A DNA stretch of 5,287 nucleotides. Origin: Treponema sp. GTDB lineage: Bacteria > Spirochaetota > Spirochaetia > Treponematales > Breznakiellaceae. A program made the position numbers and the translations under genes. This document shows, one piece after another, positions 1 to 5,287 of this stretch. The stretch's first letter is position 1. Each line of letters starts with the position of its first letter. The stretch spans positions 1 through 5,287 of the forward strand of contig WQXE01000131.1 of the NCBI GenBank assembly GCA_009784995.1, given 5' to 3'. The notes under the pieces were generated by a model. It was not told the DNA's origin and searched no databases. It saw only the letters and a program-made list of their open reading frames with translations.

Positions 1-174
1 ATCGTTTTATATCAATCTACGATAACGGATTATATTGAAGAATATGGTTATCGCATAACGCCTGTATGGGAACTTATCATTCAAAAAAGATGGTGGAAAA
101 TTAATAATTTAATTTTAAAGAAAAGAACAAAGCAAAACTGGCAAAAGATACTTTCCAAACTCAGTATTAAATAA
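1..174 (+). CDS. C-terminal end of an unrecognised protein (5' end outside window)
   Basis: Frame 1 is open from the first base to a TAA at 172-174, giving the last 57 residues of a protein that starts upstream of the window. The tail begins IVLYQSTITDYIEEYGYR and is rich in Trp (four), Lys and Arg, with a strongly basic end (LKKRTKQNWQKILSKLSIK). I do not recognise a family. No transmembrane segment is obvious, and the composition suits a soluble or peripherally membrane-bound protein. The stop lies 17 bases before the ATG of the DUF1015 gene, whose ribosome binding site sits inside that gap, so the two are probably one operon. That it is coding rests on the open frame, normal-looking amino acid composition and good spacing to the next gene. 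The function is unknown. Confidence 0.6.
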   Translation: MVLYQSTITDYIEEYGYRITPVWELIIQKRWWKINNLILKKRTKQNWQKILSKLSIK

Positions 175-191
175 AATAGGCGGTAATTTTT

Positions 192-1514
192 ATGAATAAT
201 AATCAGCAAAAATTTGACTCACTTGGATTAAAAATTCCTTTTGTTTTATTACCTTCGGCAAACATCGATCTAACAAAGTGGTCCGTGATCGCCTGTGATC
301 AATTTACACAGGATCGCGATTATTGGGAAAAGGCAAAAACAATTACCGCCGGCTCTTCTTCAACTTTAAATATGATTTTTCCGGAAGTATTTTTATCTGA
401 TGATGACGCCGCTAAGCGAATCGAGGATATTCACTCAAACATGAAAAATTATTTACAAAGCGGTGTTTTCGCTCAGCCGCTTAACGGTTTTGTTTATATC
501 GAAAGAGATACGCCGTATCAAAAAAAACGCCGCGGGCTTGTAGCCGCCATCGATTTAGATCAATATGAATGGCAACCCGATTCCCGCCCGTTAATCCGTT
601 GTACCGAAGGTACAGTTCCCGAGCGCTTGCCTCCGCGCATGGACATTCGCCGCGGCGCGCCGCTTGAACTTCCGCATGTTCTTTTATTAATCGATGATGA
701 AACTGATAGTTTGCTTTCATCGTTAGGTGATAAAGTAAAAGAAAACATTCCATTATACGATACTTCTTTAATGATGGAATCAGGTCGTGTTACAGGATGG
801 CTTTTAAATAACGAAAACGACATAAATTTTTTATCTGAAAAACTAAATGAATTGTTTAAACGTTCAACCGGACGTTATATTGGAAATAACCTTCCATTTT
901 TATTCGCTGTTGGCGACGGAAACCATTCACTCGCGGCAGCCAAAGGTATTTGGACAGAATATAAAAAAACCGCGGGAGCGGATTTATATCACCCTTGTCG
1001 TTACGCGCTTGTAGAAATCGAAAATATTTATGATCCCGCGATTGAATTTGAACCTATTCACCGCCTTGTTTTTGATATTAGCTTTGAAAAGATAATTTCC
1101 TTATTGTCAGAATTACCTGATTTTTCCTGCCGTAATATCGATGATATAAATGAATTATCAAAACTTTGTAAAAATCCTGTTACCGCGAATTGCTTCGGCA
1201 TTATTTCTGAAGGCAAGTTTGCATATATTGAAACTTCTGCCGAAGGGATTTCTACCGCCAGCCTTCAGCCGCTTTTAGATAAATACGCGGGTGAAAATCC
1301 TCAGTTAATCGATTATATCCATGATGAAACCGAACTTTTCCGTCTTGCTTCTAAGAATAATCGCGTTTCCTCCGCTATTTTACTGCCGCCTGTCCAAAAA
1401 TCGGGTCTTTTTGAAACAGTCGCGCGTCTTGGTCCGCTGCCAAGAAAAAGTTTTTCTATGGGCCATTCTGTCGAAAAAAGGTTCTATTTTGAATGTAGAA
1501 GTTTATGTAATTGA
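192..1514 (+). CDS. DUF1015 family protein (COG4198-like), function unknown
   Basis: This 440-residue protein resembles the DUF1015 family over its whole length, and the length is normal for the family. Visible motifs in order are: an N-terminal LPSANIDLTKWSVIACDQF (about 20-38); RCTEGT (136-141) followed by RLPPR (145-149) and a conserved ELPHVLLLIDD stretch (159-169); the signature GDGNHS (241-246) followed by an Ala-rich helix; EPIHR (287-291); YIHDE (375-379); and a C-terminal LPRKSFSMG (416-424) with EKRFYFECR (428-436). No signal peptide or membrane segment is seen, so it should be cytoplasmic. The family has no established biochemical role. Members are sometimes encoded near serine-biosynthesis genes, but none is visible here. 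The ATG is preceded by AGGCGG (178-183) with 8 bases of spacing, which supports this start. Arginine is coded mostly by CGN (19 of 23), unlike the exported genes downstream. Family assignment is confident; function is not assigned. Confidence 0.9.
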   Translation: MNNNQQKFDSLGLKIPFVLLPSANIDLTKWSVIACDQFTQDRDYWEKAKTITAGSSSTLNMIFPEVFLSDDDAAKRIEDIHSNMKNYLQSGVFAQPLNGFVYIERDTPYQKKRRGLVAAIDLDQYEWQPDSRPLIRCTEGTVPERLPPRMDIRRGAPLELPHVLLLIDDETDSLLSSLGDKVKENIPLYDTSLMMESGRVTGWLLNNENDINFLSEKLNELFKRSTGRYIGNNLPFLFAVGDGNHSLAAAKGIWTEYKKTAGADLYHPCRYALVEIENIYDPAIEFEPIHRLVFDISFEKIISLLSELPDFSCRNIDDINELSKLCKNPVTANCFGIISEGKFAYIETSAEGISTASLQPLLDKYAGENPQLIDYIHDETELFRLASKNNRVSSAILLPPVQKSGLFETVARLGPLPRKSFSMGHSVEKRFYFECRSLCN

Positions 1515-1533
1515 TACAGCATCTTTAAAATAA

Positions 1534-1562
1534 TTGTATTTTTATCAAAATTCAGTTATAAT
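1534..1562 (+). promoter_or_regulatory. Putative sigma-70-type promoter for the hemerythrin gene
   Basis: A perfect -10 hexamer TATAAT lies at 1557-1562. Exactly 17 bases upstream is TTGTAT (1534-1539), which matches the first three positions of the -35 consensus TTGACA. It lies just after the stop of the DUF1015 gene at 1514, a sensible place for a new transcript. Transcription would begin about 6-8 bases beyond the -10, near 1568-1570, which coincides with the ATG at 1570. The region is AT-rich, so a chance match is possible and the -35 box is weak. Confidence 0.45.
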
Positions 1563-1569
1563 ATTCGAT

Positions 1570-2061
1570 ATGATTGATGATAAAAACCACACAAGCGCTG
1601 AAATTGTCCATTGGGATGAAAAATATTCCACAGAAATCGAGGTTATAGACACTCAGCATAAGCAGCTTTTTGAATTGACCAATAAATTGTTTACCGCTTG
1701 CCGCGAAAAAAAAGATGTTTTGGAAACCGCTTTTAAAGACGCGATGCATCATATGGTAGAATATGTTCGTTTTCATTTTAACGCTGAATTAAAATTATTA
1801 CATGCGTTAAATTACCCGGATTATCATAATCATAAAAAACAACACGATGATTTAATACATGAAATTCTTACTGTAGTAAAAGAACATGATGAAGGCAAAA
1901 AATTTGTACCCAATAATTTTGTAAGAACTCTAAGAGACTGGATTTTTAGTCATATCGCGGTTCATGATAAAGCGTACAGTTTTTTTATACATGATCAAAT
2001 TAAAACCGGAAAATTGTCTAAAGATAAATTAAAAGAAATTGAAGTATCTATCGCTAAATAA
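1570..2061 (+). CDS. Bacteriohemerythrin (diiron O2-binding protein)
   Basis: This 163-residue single-domain hemerythrin should bind O2 reversibly at a non-haem diiron centre in a four-helix bundle in the cytoplasm. All seven expected ligands are visible, numbering from ATG 1570: H30 in IDTQHKQL, H69 and E73 in HFNAE, H88 and H92 in HKKQH, and H128 and D133 in HIAVHD. The N-terminal VHWDEKYSTEIEVID is also typical. In anaerobes and microaerophiles such proteins are thought to serve in O2 sensing, scavenging or delivery. No methyl-accepting or other output domain is attached. The frame extends upstream to a TTG at 1534, adding 12 residues, but that codon overlaps the putative -35 box. I prefer the ATG at 1570, which gives the usual short lead before the conserved Trp (W15). 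Neither start has a recognisable Shine-Dalgarno sequence. The stop is 12 bases before the next gene, so read-through into the exported-protein pair is likely. Confidence 0.92.
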   Translation: MIDDKNHTSAEIVHWDEKYSTEIEVIDTQHKQLFELTNKLFTACREKKDVLETAFKDAMHHMVEYVRFHFNAELKLLHALNYPDYHNHKKQHDDLIHEILTVVKEHDEGKKFVPNNFVRTLRDWIFSHIAVHDKAYSFFIHDQIKTGKLSKDKLKEIEVSIAK

Positions 2062-2073
2062 AAGGGAAGAAAA

Positions 2074-2889
2074 ATGAAAAAAACAATGTTAATATTTTTT
2101 CTTTTAATTGTTTCTTTGAGTGTTTACGCGCAAAGAATTCCTTCTGTCGGCGTAATTCCATTTGGTATATCAGGCGGCGGAGTTACAGCCGCTGACGCCG
2201 CGAACCTGACAAATAGGGTTGTTAATGAATTTACTTCCTGGGGTACGCTTACTGTTACGCAGGATACGGCGGGAGCTGAATATATTGTTCGCGGAACTCT
2301 TTCCAGGCAGGGAGGAAATTTTGTTTTAAACGCGACAACAACTTTAGTAAGCTCGGGGCAGGTGTTGAATCAATATAATGAACAGGCACAGGTTTTAAAT
2401 GATATTTCGATACCAATGTTTTGCGCTAAGGCGGTTGAAAGAGTACCATTGCCGAATTATCTTTTGGGAACATGGCAGGCTTCGATTACAATGCCCGATG
2501 GTCCTGTTGTCTGCGTTATTGAGTTCAGATCAGACAGAACTGTCAGGGTAGAAAGATTTGATACATGGGAACACAGACAAAACAACGCCTTGAGATACGA
2601 AGGATATGGAACCGGTACTTACACTTACGCGGGTTTCGCGAACAGGAATATAAATGTTGGCGGACGGCAGATAAGAGTTGACGCGACTATTAGTGTAAAT
2701 TTAACTCTCGAAGAAACGCTGCCGGATCAGGCTTCTGTTAATCAATCAGGTATAAGTTTGGTTTTTAACGGAGACAGAACATCATTCGAGATTGTTAACG
2801 GTATGCTTCAATGCGGAAGAAATTTTGACGGTCCGTCTGTTTATCATTCTGATGTACTTGGATTTACCCAGTTTAGAAAAATCAGGTAG
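2074..2889 (+). CDS. Exported two-domain protein: CsgG/LpoB-like N-terminal half, lipocalin-like C-terminal half
   Basis: The 271-residue product starts with a signal peptide: MKK, a hydrophobic core (about 5-17), then VYA before Q20. The likely signal peptidase I site is after A19. There is no lipobox Cys, so it should be soluble in the periplasm or secreted. Residues about 22-122 (SVGVIPF, then an Ala/Asn helix, then AEYIVRGTLSRQGGNFVLNATTTLV) resemble the N-terminal fold of CsgG, LpoB or TolB-like proteins: a beta strand with a VxPF motif, a helix, and a strand pair in a predicted mixed sheet. Residues about 127-269 start with LLGTW and continue as beta-rich sequence with Gly-Tyr-Thr strands and a terminal FTQFRK, similar to small lipocalin-like or META-like secreted domains. 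Both domain calls rest on pattern recognition and are moderate at best. GGGAAGA just before ATG 2074 supports the start. Arginine is coded almost only by AGA/AGG (16 of 18). Its exact role is unknown. Confidence 0.8.
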   Translation: MKKTMLIFFLLIVSLSVYAQRIPSVGVIPFGISGGGVTAADAANLTNRVVNEFTSWGTLTVTQDTAGAEYIVRGTLSRQGGNFVLNATTTLVSSGQVLNQYNEQAQVLNDISIPMFCAKAVERVPLPNYLLGTWQASITMPDGPVVCVIEFRSDRTVRVERFDTWEHRQNNALRYEGYGTGTYTYAGFANRNINVGGRQIRVDATISVNLTLEETLPDQASVNQSGISLVFNGDRTSFEIVNGMLQCGRNFDGPSVYHSDVLGFTQFRKIR

Positions 2890-2897
2890 GTGAAGTT

Positions 2898-4700
2898 ATG
2901 AAATGTTTTAAAGTAATTAAATACAACCGGTTAAATTATTTCTTAATAATATTTTTTGTTCTTTTTGTTTCTGTAAACTTGTCAGCTCAGCAAAGAGTTG
3001 ATGTTTCCAGCGTACAAGTAGGCGCCGCTCCAATGTGGGAAGCCAGGATTGGTGATACTGTAAGAGGTACACCTCACTTACAGGCAAGTTCTGTGGTGCT
3101 TGTCGGTGAAAACGGAACTGTAAGATCCTTTTTTATGAGCGGTACTCCCCTTTGGGATTTTGACGCGAGAGGGAGAGCGGTTCCTTATATCGCGCGTTCT
3201 TACGAAGCCGCGACTTATATTTGCAATTCCGATGGTGTTTTTATGGCGATCAACCGTGTTGGCCGCGAATTATGGCGCCTTAATCTTGGAAAACCAATAT
3301 CTTATGAACCTGTTGTAGGCTGGGACGGCAGAGTTTTTATTTCTCTTGATTCCACAATGACTTGCCGCACAGCGTCAGGCAACGCGCTTTGGACAATCGA
3401 TCTTGGAAGTCCGATTTCTTTCGCGCCAATTCTTGACAGAACAGGAAGTGTAGCGACTGTTCTTCAAAATAATGATTTTATTAAAGTTAACCAATTCAGC
3501 GTTATAGATAGAATCAGATTAGACAGGCAGCCTGTAATGATTGTTTCGTTAAACGAAGGAAATGTTTTTAGTTATATATTAATGTATCAAAACGGCGAAA
3601 TGGAAAAAATAGTTTTTAATAACAGCGCCGCGTCGGGAAACAGACTTTCCAGACAAAATCTTAGAGCGCTGCCGGCTTCTCCTGTAGCAAGCATGAGTAA
3701 GGACGCTCAGTTTGCTGTAACACTAAGAGACGGACGCGTATTAAACCTTGACGCTCAGGGAAGTGTAACTTGGACAAGAAACAGTCATGAAGCCGCCGAA
3801 GAAAGAGGACCCGCTAACCTTACAATCGGACAGGCGCAGATGGTATTTGACGAACGTGGTGTTTATACAGTTACAATAAGAGGCATTAGCGCTTTTACAG
3901 CCGAAGGCAGGCGCCGTTTTGTTCACAGACTGCAAACAGTAAGTTCAGGAGTTCCCGCTCTTTGCGATGAAGGACTCCTTTGGGCTTGTGGCGTAGATAA
4001 TGTTCTACGTGTATATAAAGTTGATGTAAGACCGCGTACAGTTCCAAGAAATAGATTTTACGGTTTTGAACCGGAAGGCACATACGGAATGGGTAATCCT
4101 CCTCCTTCTCCGTGGGCAAGAGACGGAAGCCGTTTTCATGATGTTGAACAGGATAGAGCCTACGAAGAAATTTTAGCCGTGATTCGCAGCGGTAATATAG
4201 GAAGAAATGAACCGATCTATGTCGCGTATATGATGGAGATGATAGGATTCTTTATTGGAAATCCACATTATTCACCGGTACGCCCCGATGTAAAACCAAC
4301 CCAACGAGTAAGACTTATTAATTTATTGGCGCTTGTTGGTTCAAGAGAAACAGTTCCTTTTCTTTGGAATATTTTTGACAAGGATCCCGAACCGGCGATA
4401 AGGAGAGCTTGCGCCGACGCGATTGGTATAATTGGAGTAGACCCAACAGGAAGATCGTTCCATTCATATAACTTTTTACTTTCTCCGAATAATCCGAATA
4501 TTGATCCTCAGCTTGTGTTAGCCGCCTCGTCATCGATTGCCAGGCTTTGCCGTTTCTCCGGTCCTCCGCTCGCGCCGGAAGGAATACGCGTCTTGCGTTA
4601 TTTTACAATGCTTCCATCTGTGCCAAATCATGTAAAAGCGCAAATACGCGATGAACTTGAAGGACTTTTTAGAGATGGGTTAGATCAACCGATGCAGTAA
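2898..4700 (+). CDS. Exported PQQ-type beta-propeller protein with HEAT-like C-terminus
   Basis: The 600-residue product has a signal peptide with a long basic n-region (MKCFKVIKYNR), a hydrophobic core about 13-26 and a predicted cut after SA30, before QQ. Residues about 45-375 form repeating units of the PQQ-like/quinoprotein propeller type. The repeats include PLWDFD (84-89), ELWRLNLGKPISYEPVVGWDGRVF (124-147), ALWTIDLGSPISFAPILDRTG (163-183) and VTWTR (290-294), each a Trp-ended strand followed by a Gly-Asp/Asn turn. A linker rich in Pro and Arg (about 378-412) leads to a helical region at about 415-595. Within it RVRLINLLALVGSRETVPFL and PEPAIRRACADAIGIIG look like two HEAT repeats, with further amphipathic helices behind. 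Such a protein is more likely a scaffold or binding protein than an enzyme; no dehydrogenase-type catalytic features were recognised. AGGTGA (2888-2893) overlaps the previous stop (2887-2889), so translation of the two genes is probably coupled. Spirochaetes commonly carry propeller proteins of this kind, but no specific function is known. Confidence 0.85.
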   Translation: MKCFKVIKYNRLNYFLIIFFVLFVSVNLSAQQRVDVSSVQVGAAPMWEARIGDTVRGTPHLQASSVVLVGENGTVRSFFMSGTPLWDFDARGRAVPYIARSYEAATYICNSDGVFMAINRVGRELWRLNLGKPISYEPVVGWDGRVFISLDSTMTCRTASGNALWTIDLGSPISFAPILDRTGSVATVLQNNDFIKVNQFSVIDRIRLDRQPVMIVSLNEGNVFSYILMYQNGEMEKIVFNNSAASGNRLSRQNLRALPASPVASMSKDAQFAVTLRDGRVLNLDAQGSVTWTRNSHEAAEERGPANLTIGQAQMVFDERGVYTVTIRGISAFTAEGRRRFVHRLQTVSSGVPALCDEGLLWACGVDNVLRVYKVDVRPRTVPRNRFYGFEPEGTYGMGNPPPSPWARDGSRFHDVEQDRAYEEILAVIRSGNIGRNEPIYVAYMMEMIGFFIGNPHYSPVRPDVKPTQRVRLINLLALVGSRETVPFLWNIFDKDPEPAIRRACADAIGIIGVDPTGRSFHSYNFLLSPNNPNIDPQLVLAASSSIARLCRFSGPPLAPEGIRVLRYFTMLPSVPNHVKAQIRDELEGLFRDGLDQPMQ

Positions 4701-4944
4701 AACCAAACAGAAATGTATGCTTTTAATCTTATTTGGTGGTGGTTTATCCGCAATTATAGTTGTTTTTGGAATTGTGAATTTAAATAATATTTATTTACAA
4801 TTAAAACCACAAGGCAGGAACCGCAAATCCCCTGTCGGCTAAATGGCAGAATTGGATATAAAACTGATTAGCTCGTCAATCGCTCACGTTGTGGATTATT
4901 GTTTATTATAAAATGTTTATTTCTTAAAAATTAGGAACGATTGA
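4701..4944. other. Intergenic stretch without a convincing gene
   Basis: This stretch follows the propeller gene and precedes the DUF1566 fragment. It contains only short open frames: the 41-codon candidate at 4717-4842 (listed separately) and 22 codons in the same frame directly after it (ATG 4843, stop before 4912). No strong terminator follows the stop at 4700; the best pairing is ACCAAA (4702-4707) with TTTGGT (4732-4737), only 6 base pairs around a 24-base loop. No tRNA-like structure was recognised. The sequence looks like degenerate or non-coding DNA, possibly the remains of the 5' part of the lectin-like gene downstream. Confidence 0.5.
4717..4842 (+). CDS. Candidate small membrane protein (41 codons), doubtful
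   Basis: An ATG opens a 41-codon frame whose product starts MLLILFGGGLSAIIVVFGIV, a plausible single transmembrane helix. It continues through LNNIYLQL into a basic tail (KPQGRNRKSPVG). The hydrophobic-then-positive layout resembles small inner-membrane proteins with a cytoplasmic tail. Against it, no Shine-Dalgarno sequence precedes the ATG, it starts only 17 bases after the propeller gene, and AT-rich DNA readily gives hydrophobic codons by chance. No family is recognised. It could equally be spurious. Confidence 0.2.
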   Translation: MLLILFGGGLSAIIVVFGIVNLNNIYLQLKPQGRNRKSPVG

Positions 4945-5178
4945 TTTTTATACACAACAGCTTTGATTCTGGCAATCGACGCAAACGCGCCAGCCGCGAA
5001 AGCATGTTATGAATATAATAATGGCGGTAAGACTGACTGGTTCCTACCCAGCTTAGACGAACTGATGGAATTATATATACAAAGAGCTGCAGTTGGAAAT
5101 TTACGAACAGGTACAGATGATTTATCGGTATATTTTTCCTCAACACAGATGAGTGGTGTCGGTTTCGGGGCTGTCTGA
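4945..5178 (+). pseudogene. DUF1566 (Lcl-type, C-type-lectin-like) gene fragment
   Basis: The frame runs from just after a TGA at 4942-4944 to a TGA at 5176-5178. It reads TTALILAIDANAPAAKAC, then YNNGGKTDWFLPSLDELMEL, then a spacer and VYFSSTQMSG. The DWFLPSxDEL core (around 5035-5064) and the following Y[W/F]SS[T/S]Q are hallmarks of DUF1566 domains, which often sit in secreted proteins of treponemes. The piece lacks the usual N-terminal signal peptide and front half and has no ATG or ribosome binding site near its start (only a TTG at 4963). It also lacks the family's final conserved part, a Trp-led strand, a glycine-rich turn and a closing V-R-x-V-R motif. The stop falls where that Trp is expected (GAV-stop-E), so a TGG to TGA change is possible. 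It is most likely a decayed gene or a relic of a duplicated one. A short expressed protein cannot be excluded but is unlikely. Confidence 0.6.
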
Positions 5179-5221
5179 GAAGTAAATCTTATGCTGTCTT
5201 TTTTATGGTAAAAATATACTC

Positions 5222-5242
5222 AAATTCCAAATGTTCGGAATT
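5222..5242. repeat. Palindromic repeat, copy 1 (imperfect)
   Basis: The sequence has arms AAATTCC (5222-5228) and CGGAATT (5236-5242) around a 7-base centre AAATGTT. AATTCC pairs with GGAATT. After one mismatched pair, AA pairs with TT across the centre. The same two arms recur 31 bases downstream with a different centre, so the pair looks like two members of one repeat family. Confidence 0.5.
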
Positions 5243-5250
5243 CTGAGGTA

Positions 5251-5276
5251 TAAAATTCCGCACATGCGGAATTTTA
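5251..5276. repeat. Perfect 26-base palindrome, repeat copy 2; terminator-like
   Basis: Arms of 12 bases (TAAAATTCCGCA at 5251-5262 and TGCGGAATTTTA at 5265-5276) pair perfectly around the central CA. In RNA the realistic hairpin has a CCGC/GCGG core and a four-base ACAU loop, flanked by A and U runs. It could therefore work as an intrinsic terminator in either direction, though the U run is part of the stem and there is no long free U tract. The 21-base core at 5253-5273 shares both outer arms with copy 1 but has the centre GCACATG. Other possibilities are an operator for a dimeric regulator or a dispersed palindromic repeat. Confidence 0.6.
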
Positions 5277-5287
5277 ATCAATACTAC

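Noticed and set aside
481..823. Two minus-strand open frames within the DUF1015 gene
   Set aside because: They lie opposite strongly conserved DUF1015 motifs, have no recognisable domains and are best explained as shadows of the + strand gene.
1321..1533. Second + strand frame overlapping the end of the DUF1015 gene
   Set aside because: It overlaps the conserved C-terminal motifs of DUF1015 in another frame and gives no recognisable protein.
1534..1569. TTG at 1534 as the start of the hemerythrin
   Set aside because: It would add 12 residues (mostly hydrophobic or aromatic) not seen in hemerythrins, lacks a Shine-Dalgarno sequence and overlaps the putative -35 box. The ATG at 1570 fits the family better.
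4701..4746. Intrinsic terminator after the propeller gene
   Set aside because: The best stem is 6 base pairs with a 24-base loop and no following U run, so it is too weak to call.
4931..5146. Minus-strand open frame over the DUF1566 fragment
   Set aside because: The + strand reading has clear DUF1566 motifs; the minus reading has none and no ribosome binding site that I could see.
5065..5200. Diversity-generating retroelement template repeat
   Set aside because: No reverse transcriptase is present and the fragment is not enriched in AAC/AAT codons at the positions expected to vary. It is only mentioned as a question for flanking sequence.
5222..5276. CRISPR array or integron attachment site
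   Set aside because: Only two short palindromic units are present. The 31-base period leaves about 10 bases between units, too little for spacers, and the R/L box layout of attC sites is not visible.

Overview
The window looks like a chromosomal segment of an AT-rich anaerobic bacterium, most likely a spirochaete of the Treponema group. That placement is an inference from three things: a secreted CsgG/LpoB-like protein beside a secreted PQQ-type propeller protein, a DUF1566-type fragment in the style common in treponemes, and a bacteriohemerythrin. No rRNA or other marker gene is present to prove it. All supported genes are on the + strand. No tRNA, rRNA, CRISPR array or complete mobile element was seen.

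Layout. Bases 1-174 are the 3' end of an unrecognised gene. After a 17-base gap comes a full DUF1015-family protein (192-1514), probably co-transcribed with it. A promoter-like element (TTG...17 bases...TATAAT) lies just upstream of a bacteriohemerythrin gene (1570-2061) that has all seven iron ligands but no visible ribosome binding site. Two exported proteins follow with very short gaps: a 271-residue protein with a CsgG/LpoB-like N-terminal half and a lipocalin-like C-terminal half (2074-2889), and a 600-residue protein with a PQQ-type beta-propeller and a HEAT-like helical C-terminus (2898-4700). Their spacing (12 and 8 bases) suggests one transcript, hemerythrin to propeller.

From 4701 to the end there is no convincing intact gene. 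This stretch holds a weak 41-codon hydrophobic ORF, a broken DUF1566 (C-type-lectin-like) fragment ending at an in-frame TGA, and two related palindromes 31 bases apart. The second palindrome has perfect 12-base arms and could act as a terminator or be part of a repeat family.

How the genes work together is only partly visible. Hemerythrin is a cytoplasmic O2/diiron protein and DUF1015 is an uncharacterised cytoplasmic protein. The two exported proteins, placed stop-to-start with the ribosome binding site of the second overlapping the stop of the first, probably share an envelope or periplasmic role. The sequence does not identify a known system, and nothing here can be claimed as a proven new one. 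The most unusual items are the possibly leaderless hemerythrin transcript, the paired palindromes beside a decayed lectin-like gene, and a sharp change in arginine codon choice between neighbouring genes.
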